Source: Bacteroidia bacterium
Lineage (GTDB): Bacteria > Bacteroidota > Bacteroidia > CAIKAF01
NCBI GenBank assembly: GCA_030427255.1
Contig: JAUHWY010000022.1
Coordinates: 1-58,563 of the forward strand
Direction of reading: 5' to 3'
DNA: 58,563 nucleotides
Below are positions 1-8,237 of this stretch, piece after piece. Each line of letters starts with the position of its first letter. The first letter of the stretch is position 1. A program made the translations under genes and the position numbers. The notes beneath the pieces were generated by a model. The model worked only from the letters and a program-made list of their open reading frames with translations. It was not told the origin of the DNA and searched no databases.

Positions 1-1339
1 GAAGCATAGCACCGGTTTTTTCTGCTTCGCTCACGCCGGTAAGGGCATAGCAAGAGGGGTGGTGGGGCAAGTGACTCACCGTATCTACAATTATATTGGT
101 ATCTCCCGGAAAATAATGCGACACGTTGAAGTAAATGATCATCATCTCGTCCTCCGTGCCTTCCCCTGCACTCACATTTTGAGGAGGGTTGTTGGGATTG
201 TAGGGATTGTTGGTGGTATTATCGTAAACCGCTTCGGCGTGGACCACGCTATTGGCCGGAATGCGCAAAGGTTTGGGGAATTGATAAAAACCTTGCCAAT
301 GGAAATCCCATTGAGGAATATCTATGAGGTGAATGGTGTCTTGAGCGGGTGTAAGGGCATAAGCTTTAATGGAAGTGCCAATCAAATGCATGTGCGGCAT
401 AACGCTGGTAACCGTAACGTCGGAGGGAACCTGAAATTCTGCATACATGGTCTTTACCGTGTTCGCAGGAATAAACAAAGGGCCGTTGGTTAGGGTAGTT
501 ACATGGTTAATTACAGGCAATACCGCCAATTCTCTGGGCGTGGTAGATGCATACTTTATGCGCACGGAGGTGGAATCCACCTGATTGCTTATACCTCCGG
601 GATAATGAATTTGCAGAAGTACATTGGTGTTGGGTTCCAATTTTACGCCAAATCCTGGGGCATATTTAAAGACTTTTTGCCCGGGAGTATAGCCCCAAAG
701 CAGGGTAGAGTTTGGCGAGTTGGTTCCCCCAAAGGCGGTGTAGCCCGGTCCCGGATCGTTGGCATCTAAATTTAAGGGTACTTGGCTATTGTCTTGATAC
801 ACCAAGGCATGGTGCACAATATCTCGGTTGCCCGGCACCACCTCAATTTCTGAGATGTATTGTGTGCCGCTGTTGCCCACCGGAAGCACAAAAACGCGGT
901 ATAAGTCGTTTACGGTATTTACGGTATAGTTTGGCATGCGCAGCACCACATCGGCATTTTGGAGCTCATAGCCGTTGGGATACACCGGAGGAGTAGGCAT
1001 ATCGGCGACATTGCCTAAAGGGGCGAAATTGTTGACCCAATCCACAATTTCATCGATTTCATGTTGGCTCAACACATTGGCGTGTGCCAGGCGCTGCTTA
1101 GACATGTTGGGAGGGAAAGGAGGCATGCTTTTGGCTTGAACGGAAGCGGCAATGGAAAAGCGGTTGGCGTATACCTCGTCGTAGGTAGTTAGGCTAAAGG
1201 GAGCTATTCCGTTGCTGTTGTGACAGCTTGAGCAATGAGAGTAAATAATGCAGGCAATGCCGTCGGTCCAAGTGGGGGAGTGCGCCTTGAGGGACGGTCC
1301 AAACAGTGCCAAAATACACAGAGCGAAAAGCTTTTTCAT
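1..1339 (-). CDS. Cytochrome c / copper type II monooxygenase-like protein (partial)
   Basis: The reverse strand is open from an ATG at 1339 to the window edge, giving the first 446 residues; the C-terminus lies outside. Seen: a signal peptide (residues 1-19), a c-type haem motif CSSCH (36-40), then a two-domain copper monooxygenase-like region with HH (176-177), a further His near 245, the HMH pair (316-318) and a Met-rich EDEMM near 398. These match in order the CuH and CuM ligands of the peptidylglycine alpha-hydroxylating and dopamine beta-monooxygenase fold. Proteins of this design in Bacteroidota are exported, and the haem probably feeds electrons to the copper sites. The substrate is unknown. 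Reading frames on the opposite strand between 59 and 996 are shadows of this gene. Confidence 0.85.
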   Translation of the reverse strand, partial: MKKLFALCILALFGPSLKAHSPTWTDGIACIIYSHCSSCHNSNGIAPFSLTTYDEVYANRFSIAASVQAKSMPPFPPNMSKQRLAHANVLSQHEIDEIVDWVNNFAPLGNVADMPTPPVYPNGYELQNADVVLRMPNYTVNTVNDLYRVFVLPVGNSGTQYISEIEVVPGNRDIVHHALVYQDNSQVPLNLDANDPGPGYTAFGGTNSPNSTLLWGYTPGQKVFKYAPGFGVKLEPNTNVLLQIHYPGGISNQVDSTSVRIKYASTTPRELAVLPVINHVTTLTNGPLFIPANTVKTMYAEFQVPSDVTVTSVMPHMHLIGTSIKAYALTPAQDTIHLIDIPQWDFHWQGFYQFPKPLRIPANSVVHAEAVYDNTTNNPYNPNNPPQNVSAGEGTEDEMMIIYFNVSHYFPGDTNIIVDTVSHLPHHPSCYALTGVSEAEKTGAML

Positions 1340-1553
1340 GTTGAAAGTTAGTGTTTAATCCTTAGACTTCGCAAAAGTGCTCAGGTTTAATTTAAAAGGC
1401 TTAGAAAGAACGGTCTCGCTTACTGGTGGAGCCCAAGCTTAAAACCCGAGGACAAATAGCAAAAAAACACCCTAGGGTATTGCAAACTTTCTGAGGTGTT
1501 GTTATTTTTACCTTAGGTTGCTGCAGCACCTTAACCATTAAATACTTTTTAGC

Positions 1554-2066
1554 ATGAACTACCAAAACAACCGCGTACACACTACGCTGGGTAAGGAAAA
1601 GCTAGAGGCCATCCTTGCCCAAATTCGTGCACTCGAGGAATCCTTCCCTCAGTTGACTCCACTTACGTCAAAGGAACGGGCGCACATGCAAACCATCAGC
1701 GGTTCCAACAAACTCTTTGTGGAAGATGCCACGGAGTTGATGGCCGGAAAGCCGGAGCTTCTGCCCAAATTTTTGGAAGCAAAGGATGTGCAGCTGGACT
1801 ACCAGCTATTTCAAGAACTGGACCAGATATGCCAAGCCATGGAAATCCTTTTCTCCAAAATCTCGGACACACGGTTTTTGGCTGGGGCCGAGGCCTTCAA
1901 TGGGGCGCTCATGTTTTACCAATCGGTTAAGTTCGCCACGCGGGCAGCTGTTCCCGGCGCTAAGCCCGTTTACGAACAACTAAAGGGTCGATTCAAGTTT
2001 CAGGCCTCCAACAGCAAGCCCTCAGGAGCCGAAACAGAGTTTACAGAAAACCCGGATTTGGCCTAA
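1554..2066 (+). CDS. 170-aa helical protein of unknown function (paralogue 1)
   Basis: I do not recognise this family. The protein is soluble, has no signal peptide or membrane segment, looks mainly alpha-helical, and ends in an acidic tail. It aligns end to end with the 170-aa product of 51696-52208: both begin with an NRVH.TLGK segment, share a central ELDQI segment, and share a region with the pattern R.LAGAEA..GAL.FY.SV followed by a YE/YD.LK.RF stretch. The ATG at 1554 is preceded by an A/T-rich leader with a possible -7 box near 1504. Downstream come a perfect poly-G/poly-C palindrome (2119-2137) and a phased tandem array (2174-2425); the second paralogue has the same order of parts. 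A nucleic-acid-binding or array-linked role is only inference from this context. Confidence 0.8.
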   Translation: MNYQNNRVHTTLGKEKLEAILAQIRALEESFPQLTPLTSKERAHMQTISGSNKLFVEDATELMAGKPELLPKFLEAKDVQLDYQLFQELDQICQAMEILFSKISDTRFLAGAEAFNGALMFYQSVKFATRAAVPGAKPVYEQLKGRFKFQASNSKPSGAETEFTENPDLA

Positions 2067-2118
2067 AGCACACCCTGCTACCTTCCAAAGGATGGGCGCT
2101 ACCTAAACTCCAATAAGA

Positions 2119-2137
2119 GGGGGGGGGTACCCCCCCC
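2119..2137. other. G9-TA-C8 palindromic homopolymer tract
   Basis: Nine G, then TA, then eight C form a near-perfect palindrome 52 bases after the stop of the 170-aa gene and 36 bases before its repeat array. It could be a strong hairpin or a slippage-prone tract. A comparable G10/G7 double tract lies between the other 170-aa gene and its array (51496-51517). Confidence 0.85.
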
Positions 2138-2173
2138 TTTACCGGTTCTGAAACCACCCAAGCCGGGGCAAAA

Positions 2174-2425
2174 CACAAGCACACTTGACTAAAACACAAG
2201 CCAAGGGATTCCAAAAACAAGCCGGCTTGTCCAAGTCACAAGCCAAGCGTTTCCGAAGTCATGACAGCTTGTCTAAGTCACAAGCACCCTTCGTCAAGCC
2301 ACAAGCTCAAGGGTTCCTAAGTCAAGACAGCTTGTTCAAACCAAAAGCTCACTTCGCTGTACCCTAAGCCAAGCAGTTCGGAAGTCAAGACAGCTTGTGC
2401 AAGCCACAGCTGCGCTTTGCGTAAA
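2174..2425 (+). repeat. Phased tandem array, 63-bp unit (21 + 42 bp)
   Basis: Units beginning near CACAAGC start at 2174, 2195, 2237, 2279, 2300, 2342, 2363 and 2405, so every spacing is exactly 21 or 42 bases and the higher-order unit is 63. The 42-bp modules carry an inverted repeat such as ACAAGCT/AGCTTGT; one copy has ACAAGCC/GGCTTGT, a compensated change. The array lies directly downstream of the 170-aa gene on the same strand. A TTG-started frame of 60 codons runs through it, but this follows from the 21-base period and has no visible ribosome-binding site, so I treat the array as non-coding. Confidence 0.85.
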
Positions 2426-2628
2426 AACGCTTAGCATGCTGCTATTCTTAGGGCGATCTAGTCCTTCTACTTTGTGCAGACGCTACGTGCTGAGGCTTCG
2501 AGTCAGCATCTTCCAGGAGCAGCTTTGTTTAGTGATTTCGTCTTGAGAACACAACCTGTCAACGGGTTCTTTTAGGTTTCATAATCCAAAGTATTCAAGT
2601 TTTTATGCAGCTTTTGTAAGTTTACTAA

Positions 2629-3747
2629 ATGAAAAAGGGCCTTATTTTTTTCGTATTCCTTTGCACCCTTGCGCCGGCGGTTGTGGGCCAAAGTCAGTCT
2701 TTGGAGTTTAGCCGGGTGCTGTTGTTTAATAGCGACAGCGGCTTGGTTACCGTGCCGGCAGGTAAGGTGTGGAAGGTGATTGCTGTGGTAGATGAAACCA
2801 AACCCTATCGATCTTCGGTTTCGGTGAGCTATCCTAGAGGCAATGCCAGTACGCCCGATGCCTGCAATGGTTGCGCCAACAGCTCGTGCAACAACCGGGA
2901 GTTGCGCAGCTATTCTTGGTCCGACTGCAGTTCTCGGCAGGCTCCGGTTTACATCAATGGTCAAGAAACCGCCATAGAAAATGGGCAATCTACTAGTTTG
3001 GTGCGGCTTAAGGCTCCGTTATGGTTAAAGGCCGGCGATAGCTTGCAGGTGGGGCACAGCGCTCCTTGTTATTCCATTCCTGTAGTGCAGCAACCCACCG
3101 GCAGCTGTTGGAATTGCGGTACTATTTTTCAGGACGATTATAACGATTGCACCCCGGATGTGAGGCAATGCGGCACCTCGGCCATTCCGGGGGCGGTAGT
3201 GCGGGTGAGCCGTTGGGTTAATGTGTTGGAATTTGATGCGACTGCCAACCCTCAAAGCAGTTTGAGGTTTGTGCAAGTGCATACCTTTTCGGCCAGCGAT
3301 GGAATTCAAACGGTACCTGCCAATCGGCAGTGGAAGCTTGCCAAAGTAATGGGGAACAGCCAAGTGCAGCAGGTACAAAGCCAAAGTAGCCAAACCATAC
3401 AGGCCAGTCCTGCGCAGCCAAACCCTTGCACGGGAGATACGGTGGGCAGCTATACCCGATGGGACTTGCAAATGAGCAGTTGCTGCGACGGTTCAGGCAT
3501 TAAGTTGAATGGAACCCGGCTGCGCTATCGCGATCAAGCCTATTTCGAAGACTATAATGTATGGCTTGCGGCAGGAAATAGCGTGGAATTGGAAGGAAGT
3601 TCCTGCAGCCATCAAAGCAGTGTAAACATTCCTGCACAGGGAGTTTATTATGTGAACAACAACCAGCTGCGTTGTGGTCCTGCTCAATTTTCGGGCGCTG
3701 CTGCTTTTTCGCCATTGTTGAGCGTGTTGGAGTTTGAGAAACAATAA
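2629..3747 (+). CDS. Exported cysteine-rich protein with two internal repeats
   Basis: This 372-aa protein begins with a clear signal peptide (MKKGLIFFVF..., cleavage near residue 20) and is rich in Cys, Ser and Gln. It consists of two related halves. Each starts with a strand ending in VLLFNSDSG or VHTFSASDG, then a VTVPAGKVWK- or QTVPANRQWK-like segment, then Cys-containing loops, and each closes with a hydrophobic LEF stretch. It is probably periplasmic or surface exposed with disulphide bonds. I recognise no catalytic motif and no T9SS-type C-terminal domain. It stands alone between the repeat array and the REP/transposase locus. The function is unknown. Confidence 0.8.
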   Translation: MKKGLIFFVFLCTLAPAVVGQSQSLEFSRVLLFNSDSGLVTVPAGKVWKVIAVVDETKPYRSSVSVSYPRGNASTPDACNGCANSSCNNRELRSYSWSDCSSRQAPVYINGQETAIENGQSTSLVRLKAPLWLKAGDSLQVGHSAPCYSIPVVQQPTGSCWNCGTIFQDDYNDCTPDVRQCGTSAIPGAVVRVSRWVNVLEFDATANPQSSLRFVQVHTFSASDGIQTVPANRQWKLAKVMGNSQVQQVQSQSSQTIQASPAQPNPCTGDTVGSYTRWDLQMSSCCDGSGIKLNGTRLRYRDQAYFEDYNVWLAAGNSVELEGSSCSHQSSVNIPAQGVYYVNNNQLRCGPAQFSGAAAFSPLLSVLEFEKQ

Positions 3748-3776
3748 AAGCAAATAAAATAAGTTGAATTAATCCA

Positions 3777-3884
3777 GCTCCGTAGAAGCGCATTCTTTGC
3801 TGCTAGCTCCGTAGGAGCGGAACCTCCGGAGCTCCGTAGGAGCGGAATCTTTTCACCTCAGCTCCGTAGGAGCGTAATCTTTGT
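3777..3884 (+). repeat. REP palindromes, left flank of RAYT
   Basis: Four copies of GCTCCGTAGGAGCG (the first with one change) start at 3777, 3806, 3831 and 3861, mostly followed by a TAATCTTTG-like tail. The last tail runs almost into the ATG of the transposase at 3888. The palindromic head plus unpaired tail is the form expected of REP sites recognised by RAYT transposases. Confidence 0.9.
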
Positions 3885-3887
3885 GCT

Positions 3888-4349
3888 ATGGCAAACACTT
3901 ACACTCAATTACTGATTCAACTTGTATTTGTGGTAAAGTATCGCAGGGCGATGATCCACGAAGATTTCCGGGTGCCGCTTGAAAAATACATGACCGGAAT
4001 CATTCAAAACAACAAACATAAACTACTTGCCATTTATTGCATGCCGGACCATTGTCATATTTTGGTAGGCCTTCACCCCTCGCAATCCATTTCAGATTTA
4101 GCAAGGGACATTAAATCGAATTCCTCCAAATGGATAAACGACCATAATTATACCATTGCTAAATTCCAATGGCAGGAAGGGTATGGTGCATTTAGCTATG
4201 CCAAAAGCGAATTGGATAGGGTGGTCAATTACATTTTGAATCAACCGGAACGTCACCGGAAAAAAAACCTCAAGAAAGAGTACATTGAACTTTTAGAGAT
4301 TTTCCATATTGAATATGAGCATCGATATCTGTTTGATTGGCTAGACTAA
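3888..4349 (+). CDS. REP-associated tyrosine transposase (RAYT, Y1/IS200-like)
   Basis: This 153-aa protein has the Y1 HUH signature PDHCHILVG (about residues 53-61) and a downstream helix, GYGAFSYAKSELDRVVNYI, where the nucleophilic Tyr is expected. The length and the absence of a partner TnpB fit the domesticated RAYT family. Such enzymes nick and join single-stranded DNA at REP hairpins. Here the gene sits between four REP copies on the left and seven on the right, which is strong contextual support. It may still be active, since the core motifs are intact and the palindromes are nearly identical. Confidence 0.9.
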   Translation: MANTYTQLLIQLVFVVKYRRAMIHEDFRVPLEKYMTGIIQNNKHKLLAIYCMPDHCHILVGLHPSQSISDLARDIKSNSSKWINDHNYTIAKFQWQEGYGAFSYAKSELDRVVNYILNQPERHRKKNLKKEYIELLEIFHIEYEHRYLFDWLD

Positions 4350-4354
4350 GGTTT

Positions 4355-4617
4355 CGCTCCTACGGAGCTAAGGGGTAGGGAGACAGCCAAAAGAAAGGTT
4401 TCGCTCCTACGGAGCTAAGGGGCAGGGAGACAGCCAAAACTAAGGTTTCGCTCCTACGGAGCTAAGGGGCGGGGAGACAGCCAAAAGAAAGGTTTCGCTC
4501 CTACGGAGCTAAGGGGTGCGCACAGCTCCGTAGGAGCGAAATCTTCGTGGTCGGGCAAGCGCAGCTCCGTAGGAGCGTAATCTTTGCGCGAACAGCTCCG
4601 TAGGAGCGTAACCTTTG
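4355..4617 (-). repeat. REP palindromes, right flank of RAYT (47-bp tandem plus three inverted)
   Basis: The palindrome in inverse orientation (CGCTCCTACGGAGC) starts at 4355, 4402, 4449 and 4496, exactly 47 bases apart, with a conserved AAGGGG.AGGGAGACAGCC spacer. Three copies in forward orientation follow at 4525, 4564 and 4594. The whole RAYT gene is therefore bracketed by REPs in opposite orientations. Confidence 0.9.
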
Positions 4618-4638
4618 TCGGCAATCTTTGTCGGCGGC

Positions 4639-5064
4639 TTATTTGCTGAAGGTGAGCTCGTCTATGTCTCCGTCGCTGCTTTCGTCAATTAGAACGATTT
4701 CGCTGGCAGTAAAGCTCTGTACGTCCCAATCGTCGTTTAGCTCGTCCCATGGGAAAGACTCGTTTATGGAAATTACGAAGTCTAGGTCGTTGCCGCTGTT
4801 GCTGTCGTCGCTGCTGTCGTCTTCGGTTATGGACCAAGTGCCTGTTATAGTGTCGCTTGAGCTGGTGGCTTTAAGCGTGCCGCCGGATGCGAAGGTGAAA
4901 CGGTAGTCGATAAAATAGGAAGACTCATCGGTTCCTGAGTCCGTGAGCTTGGTTATGGTCCATTCTCCATCCTGTGCAAGGCTTTCCAATTCTTCCTTTG
5001 AATTGTCGCCGGAGCAGGCGCTGAGGGCAAGGCATGCAACTGCCGATAAAAGAAGTCTGTTCAT
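4639..5064 (-). CDS. Lipocalin-like lipoprotein
   Basis: This 141-aa protein has a lipoprotein signal with the lipobox LSAC at the end of the hydrophobic stretch (Cys 17). The mature part begins with acidic/serine residues, followed by beta-strands with WTITKL and GTWSI motifs, as in the small lipocalin-like lipoproteins common in Bacteroidota. It is probably anchored in the envelope. The layout resembles the tandem lipoproteins at 35041 and 35741, but sequence similarity is limited to the general pattern. Its 3' end abuts the right-hand REP cluster. No specific function can be given. Confidence 0.75.
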   Translation of the reverse strand: MNRLLLSAVACLALSACSGDNSKEELESLAQDGEWTITKLTDSGTDESSYFIDYRFTFASGGTLKATSSSDTITGTWSITEDDSSDDSNSGNDLDFVISINESFPWDELNDDWDVQSFTASEIVLIDESSDGDIDELTFSK

Positions 5065-5195
5065 GCGTTTATTTTTTTTGGCAAGTTATCTACTATTTAG
5101 GTCAATATTGATGATTTTAATCATGCGGGCGTTGCTTTTGCGCATGGATTAAAATAATATGCATAAAGGATAGTTTATCCTTAAGGGAGGTGCAA

Positions 5196-6233
5196 ATGGT
5201 AAAAGAACATGCTATGATTTTAGGGAAGATAGAGGTAAACGGGGTTTTGGTGGCAATTATTGCTTTTGCCTTGGACTTTTTGGGCGGAGCATATCTAAGC
5301 GCACAGCGGCCCGAAGGGCGTGATTTTTTGCGTCAACTTAAAGCTAAGGAAGTGCAATGGGGGCCGGAAAGCTGTGGAGACCAAGCGATGGTTAGACCCC
5401 GTGGAAGCAAGCGTTGGGGGTTGTTTGTGCTGGACTATGGCGACAACAAGGTATTTGGGATAGACACCTTGCTCCCTCCGGCTTACGATTCCATTGGCTT
5501 TTTTTGTGACCTTGACCGCTTTGTGTTTGTAAAAAAGGACGGCAAATACGGTTTGTTTTTGCTGCCCTCGGAGGTACACGATGCCGCGGAACGCATTGAC
5601 TGTCGGTTTGATGCTTTGCAGCATATTTTGGAGGATGGCGAAGACTATGTAAAGGCAAAACAGGGAAAGGGTTGGGGCTTGCTGGACTGGTTTACTCAAA
5701 CGTGGCTCATAGAGCCTGTATATGCGCAAGCAGAGGAGGTCCCGTTGGTGTATTTTGACTCATGGATGCAATCGATACTACCGGAAATTAAATCGGGTGT
5801 AGACGCGGATTTGGTGTTTTTTGACGGGGGCAACGGAGACGGCGTGTTTAAAGCAAGGCATAAAGTCACCGGAAAGTGGGGGATGTTTCAATATGGAGGA
5901 TCAGAAATCCAGACCTTAATTCCCATGGAATACGACAGCCTACGTTTCTTTCCGTTCAATGGCATGTATACGGCAGTATATACAGGCGGAAATGTGGGTA
6001 TTTATTTGTCTTATTGGAGTTACGGAGCCGATGCCCACCAAACGCTGCCCTGCGCCTACGAAGATTACAAGCGTTTTAGTGCCGATGGTGTTTCAAAATT
6101 GGCCATGAAAAAAAATGGAAAATGGGGCTGGGTAGATTGGCTCCATGGCACCGAAAAAAGCGAATTCCGTTATGAAACAACGGACGATTTGCCCTATCCC
6201 TATTTTAAGCAGGACTATTATGAGGAAGACTAA
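5196..6233 (+). CDS. WG-repeat-like exported protein
   Basis: A GTG at 5190 lies inside the Shine-Dalgarno-like AGGGAGG, so the ATG at 5196 is the better start (345 aa). An N-terminal hydrophobic segment (about residues 8-30) suggests a signal anchor. The rest contains repeated motifs of the form KRWGLFVL, GKYGLFLL, KGWGLLDW, GKWGMFQY and GKWGWVDW spaced through the chain. This is the pattern of WG beta-repeat proteins (KWG/WG family), which are thought to mediate binding at the cell surface or in the periplasm. The gene overlaps its convergent neighbour by four bases (6230-6233). The ligand is unknown. Confidence 0.8.
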   Translation: MVKEHAMILGKIEVNGVLVAIIAFALDFLGGAYLSAQRPEGRDFLRQLKAKEVQWGPESCGDQAMVRPRGSKRWGLFVLDYGDNKVFGIDTLLPPAYDSIGFFCDLDRFVFVKKDGKYGLFLLPSEVHDAAERIDCRFDALQHILEDGEDYVKAKQGKGWGLLDWFTQTWLIEPVYAQAEEVPLVYFDSWMQSILPEIKSGVDADLVFFDGGNGDGVFKARHKVTGKWGMFQYGGSEIQTLIPMEYDSLRFFPFNGMYTAVYTGGNVGIYLSYWSYGADAHQTLPCAYEDYKRFSADGVSKLAMKKNGKWGWVDWLHGTEKSEFRYETTDDLPYPYFKQDYYEED

Positions 6234-6742
6234 TCGAGCTTTTCCATAAGCCAGCTGCGCTGCAGCATCCAAAGGCTGCCATCGGCACGCACCGTTTCAT
6301 GGTGCAGCTCCCATTGTTTTTCCTTAAGAAGTATGCGCCAGCGATTGGCGTAGAGGCCTCCTTTGCCGTCGGGTCGGTAAGCTCCTATAAATACGATGCT
6401 TTGGTTGTCGAGTTTGGCGCCTTCCAATAGTTCGGTATCGCCTAGGGCGTTGGTAATCAAGGCCAGCCAGCGCAATTGATTTTTTTGGAAACTTAGGTTC
6501 CACAGGCTGTGGACTCCGGGGATGGTAAGTTTGAGTGACCAGGCACAGCCGTTGAGGCTTTGGGACCAAGTGGCCGTGCCGCTGACGTCCGGGCCTTCGA
6601 GGGCGCGGAGGGTCCATTCTCCTTCTAAGGGTTCAAAAATCCGGTGTACAGCACTGCAGCAGGAGCAATCAGAAAGTTCGGGCTCTTGGGCTGAAACGGA
6701 TAGGGAAAAGGCCAAAAAAGCAAGGAAAACTAGATGTCTCAT
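6230..6742 (-). CDS. Exported protein of unknown function (DUF1579-like)
   Basis: This 170-aa protein has a signal peptide ending near SVSAQ (residue 19) and a short CSCC cluster just after it. A beta-rich body contains EGEWTL, GTATWSQSLNGCAW and HHETVRADGSLW segments. The pattern of a baseline weighting strand followed by alternating strands resembles small periplasmic proteins of the DUF1579 type, but I cannot confirm the family. It overlaps the convergent WG-repeat gene by four bases, so the two genes probably share transcriptional termination. Confidence 0.65.
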   Translation of the reverse strand: MRHLVFLAFLAFSLSVSAQEPELSDCSCCSAVHRIFEPLEGEWTLRALEGPDVSGTATWSQSLNGCAWSLKLTIPGVHSLWNLSFQKNQLRWLALITNALGDTELLEGAKLDNQSIVFIGAYRPDGKGGLYANRWRILLKEKQWELHHETVRADGSLWMLQRSWLMEKLD

Positions 6743-6772
6743 AGGTTGTGTTAGGCAATAATGGTACCAAAG

Positions 6773-7150
6773 TTAAGCATCGGGATGCAGGTATTGTTTT
6801 TGAATGGCTTGCCTTTGCGATTTAGGCAGGTTGCTTACTACCAACTCGTAGGAGTGCCGCACCATATGTTCGGCCAAATGCGCTTTAGGCAACTCGGTAA
6901 TGGCCACCGTATTCCAGTGTTTTTTGTTCATGTGGTATCCGGGTTTTACCAATTCGGGGTACTCGTTGCGGTAGCGGAGGGCCAATTCCGGATTGCATTT
7001 TAGGTTTACGGTTTTATCGATCCATTCAATGTCAAGGGCAGCAAACATTTTACCTGCCACTTTAAACACCAAGGTACGTTGGTCAAAGGGAAAAGACTCC
7101 TCCGTTTCCGGCAAGCTAAGGCAAAAGTTTCTTAGTTCGTCAATTTCCAT
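6773..7150 (-). CDS. MmcQ/YjbR family protein
   Basis: The open frame extends upstream to 7264, but homology to the family begins at the ATG at 7150 (MEIDELRNFCLSLP), giving 125 aa, the usual size. Conserved family features are the ETEESFPF and GKMFA segments, and the Lys/Tyr-rich GYHMNKKHWNTV region. The fold is CyaY-like and the proteins are often annotated as DNA-binding. The start lies 11 bases inside the end of the upstream cyclase gene on the same strand, so the two are probably co-transcribed. Confidence 0.85.
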   Translation of the reverse strand: MEIDELRNFCLSLPETEESFPFDQRTLVFKVAGKMFAALDIEWIDKTVNLKCNPELALRYRNEYPELVKPGYHMNKKHWNTVAITELPKAHLAEHMVRHSYELVVSNLPKSQRQAIQKQYLHPDA

Positions 7151-7901
7151 GGCTGTGGGGTTCAAGCGGGAACAAACAGGGCATGGAGGGTGCTGCGTCG
7201 TTTTGCCAGGGGAGCACAGGAAGGTGCAGCAGGTAAAGTCCGTCGGGCAGTTGATCGGGCACAAAAATCATTTCGGTGATGCTGCAGTGGCTTCTGGGAT
7301 GGTTCGGAAGCCCCCAAAAGCTATGGTGCACGCTAAGCAAACCTTGGTCTTGTTCACGGTCTACGGAAGGCAAGTCCAGCAACAGGTGTTCCACCTCATG
7401 TTGCACCAGCCAAGGGCCGCAATCGGGATGCAAATAGCAAGGGTTTGCGCCGGAATAGTCTTGGGTTTGTTTGTCGAGTTGGTTGGGCAGGGTTCGAATA
7501 ACCAAAGCCTGTGCCTTTTGCCACTTTTCTTGCAGTTGTTCGGGGAGGATGATGCTGTCGCCCTCTATATGTTTTGGCTCCACGGAGCAAAGGCAGGCCA
7601 CCAACCAGGGGCTAGGAACGGCCTCGTTTGCTGCCAGAGGCGTTTGGGTAATATGGGCCAGGCTTTCGGTGTGGGTGCCGTGCCCATGCGGGTTTAGCTG
7701 TACGTTTCGAAAATTAACGGGAGCGCCTCGACTTACTTCTCCCACCCAATCGCCCATTACAACGGGTTCAATGGAGAAGGGAGCGGCATACCAAGCCCTT
7801 GGATGTTTGCCGGGAGCTATGGGAATGGTGAGCGAAACCCCCTCATGCAGGTTTGCTTGGTAATTTTTCCCGTTCCAGTGCAGGCTGCATTTAAGCTTCA
7901 T
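7140..7901 (-). CDS. Cyclase family (kynurenine formamidase-like) metal-dependent hydrolase
   Basis: This 253-aa protein carries the family's metal-binding signature HGHGTHTES (about residues 73-81), later LDLPSVDRE, and a C-terminal H-x-x-x-E-like region near EMIFVP. Cyclase-family enzymes hydrolyse formyl-amide or cyclic substrates such as N-formylkynurenine. The substrate here is not determined because no kynurenine pathway genes are nearby. It is the first gene of a two-gene unit with the MmcQ-like gene. The ATG at 7901 is preceded by an A/T-rich divergent intergenic region shared with the Kazal gene. Confidence 0.8.
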   Translation of the reverse strand: MKLKCSLHWNGKNYQANLHEGVSLTIPIAPGKHPRAWYAAPFSIEPVVMGDWVGEVSRGAPVNFRNVQLNPHGHGTHTESLAHITQTPLAANEAVPSPWLVACLCSVEPKHIEGDSIILPEQLQEKWQKAQALVIRTLPNQLDKQTQDYSGANPCYLHPDCGPWLVQHEVEHLLLDLPSVDREQDQGLLSVHHSFWGLPNHPRSHCSITEMIFVPDQLPDGLYLLHLPVLPWQNDAAPSMPCLFPLEPHSHGN

Positions 7902-7982
7902 AGCGGAATGTTTGGCAAATTTTTTGTAAATTACTTTTTCGGAGGCAACGCTTTGCGTGTCTTCAGCATCTAAATTAGTGGA

Positions 7983-8237
7983 ATGAAATTAAAGCTTTGG
8001 AGTTTGTGTGTGCCTTTCGTTTGTTTAATTGCTTGCAAAAGCAGTGAGGGAAGCGGTGCCAAAGAAGAAAAGTGCCAAGGCGCACCTGACTTAGGTTTGA
8101 TGTGTCCACAAATTTACGAGCCGGTATGTGGCTGCGATGGCTTGACGTACAGCAACGATTGCATGGCCGAAGCCGCCGGAATTTTACGATTTACCCAAGG
8201 AGCTTGTCCGGATTCAACAGAGCATGGAAGTAAATGA
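7983..8237 (+). CDS. Kazal-type serine protease inhibitor lipoprotein
   Basis: This 84-aa protein starts with a lipoprotein signal (VCLIAC, Cys 18), has a short charged linker, and ends with one Kazal domain. The PVCGCDGLTYSNDC signature is complete, with the expected spacing of six cysteines including the final GACP. Kazal domains inhibit serine proteases by a substrate-like loop. The protein is probably outer-membrane or periplasmic-face anchored. Its 3' end overlaps the sigma-factor gene by 14 bases, suggesting one transcript. Confidence 0.9.
   Translation: MKLKLWSLCVPFVCLIACKSSEGSGAKEEKCQGAPDLGLMCPQIYEPVCGCDGLTYSNDCMAEAAGILRFTQGACPDSTEHGSK

Noticed and set aside
59-996. Three open frames on the plus strand
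   Set aside because: They are antisense to the copper monooxygenase frame, which shows haem and copper motifs; no separate support.
2185-2367. 60-aa frame with heptad-like KSQA repeats
   Set aside because: It follows from the 21-base repeat period, has only a TTG start and no ribosome-binding site, and the array shows stem-preserving changes. I treat it as non-coding.
6993-7697. 234-aa plus-strand frame
   Set aside because: It is antisense to the cyclase and MmcQ-like genes, both with family motifs.
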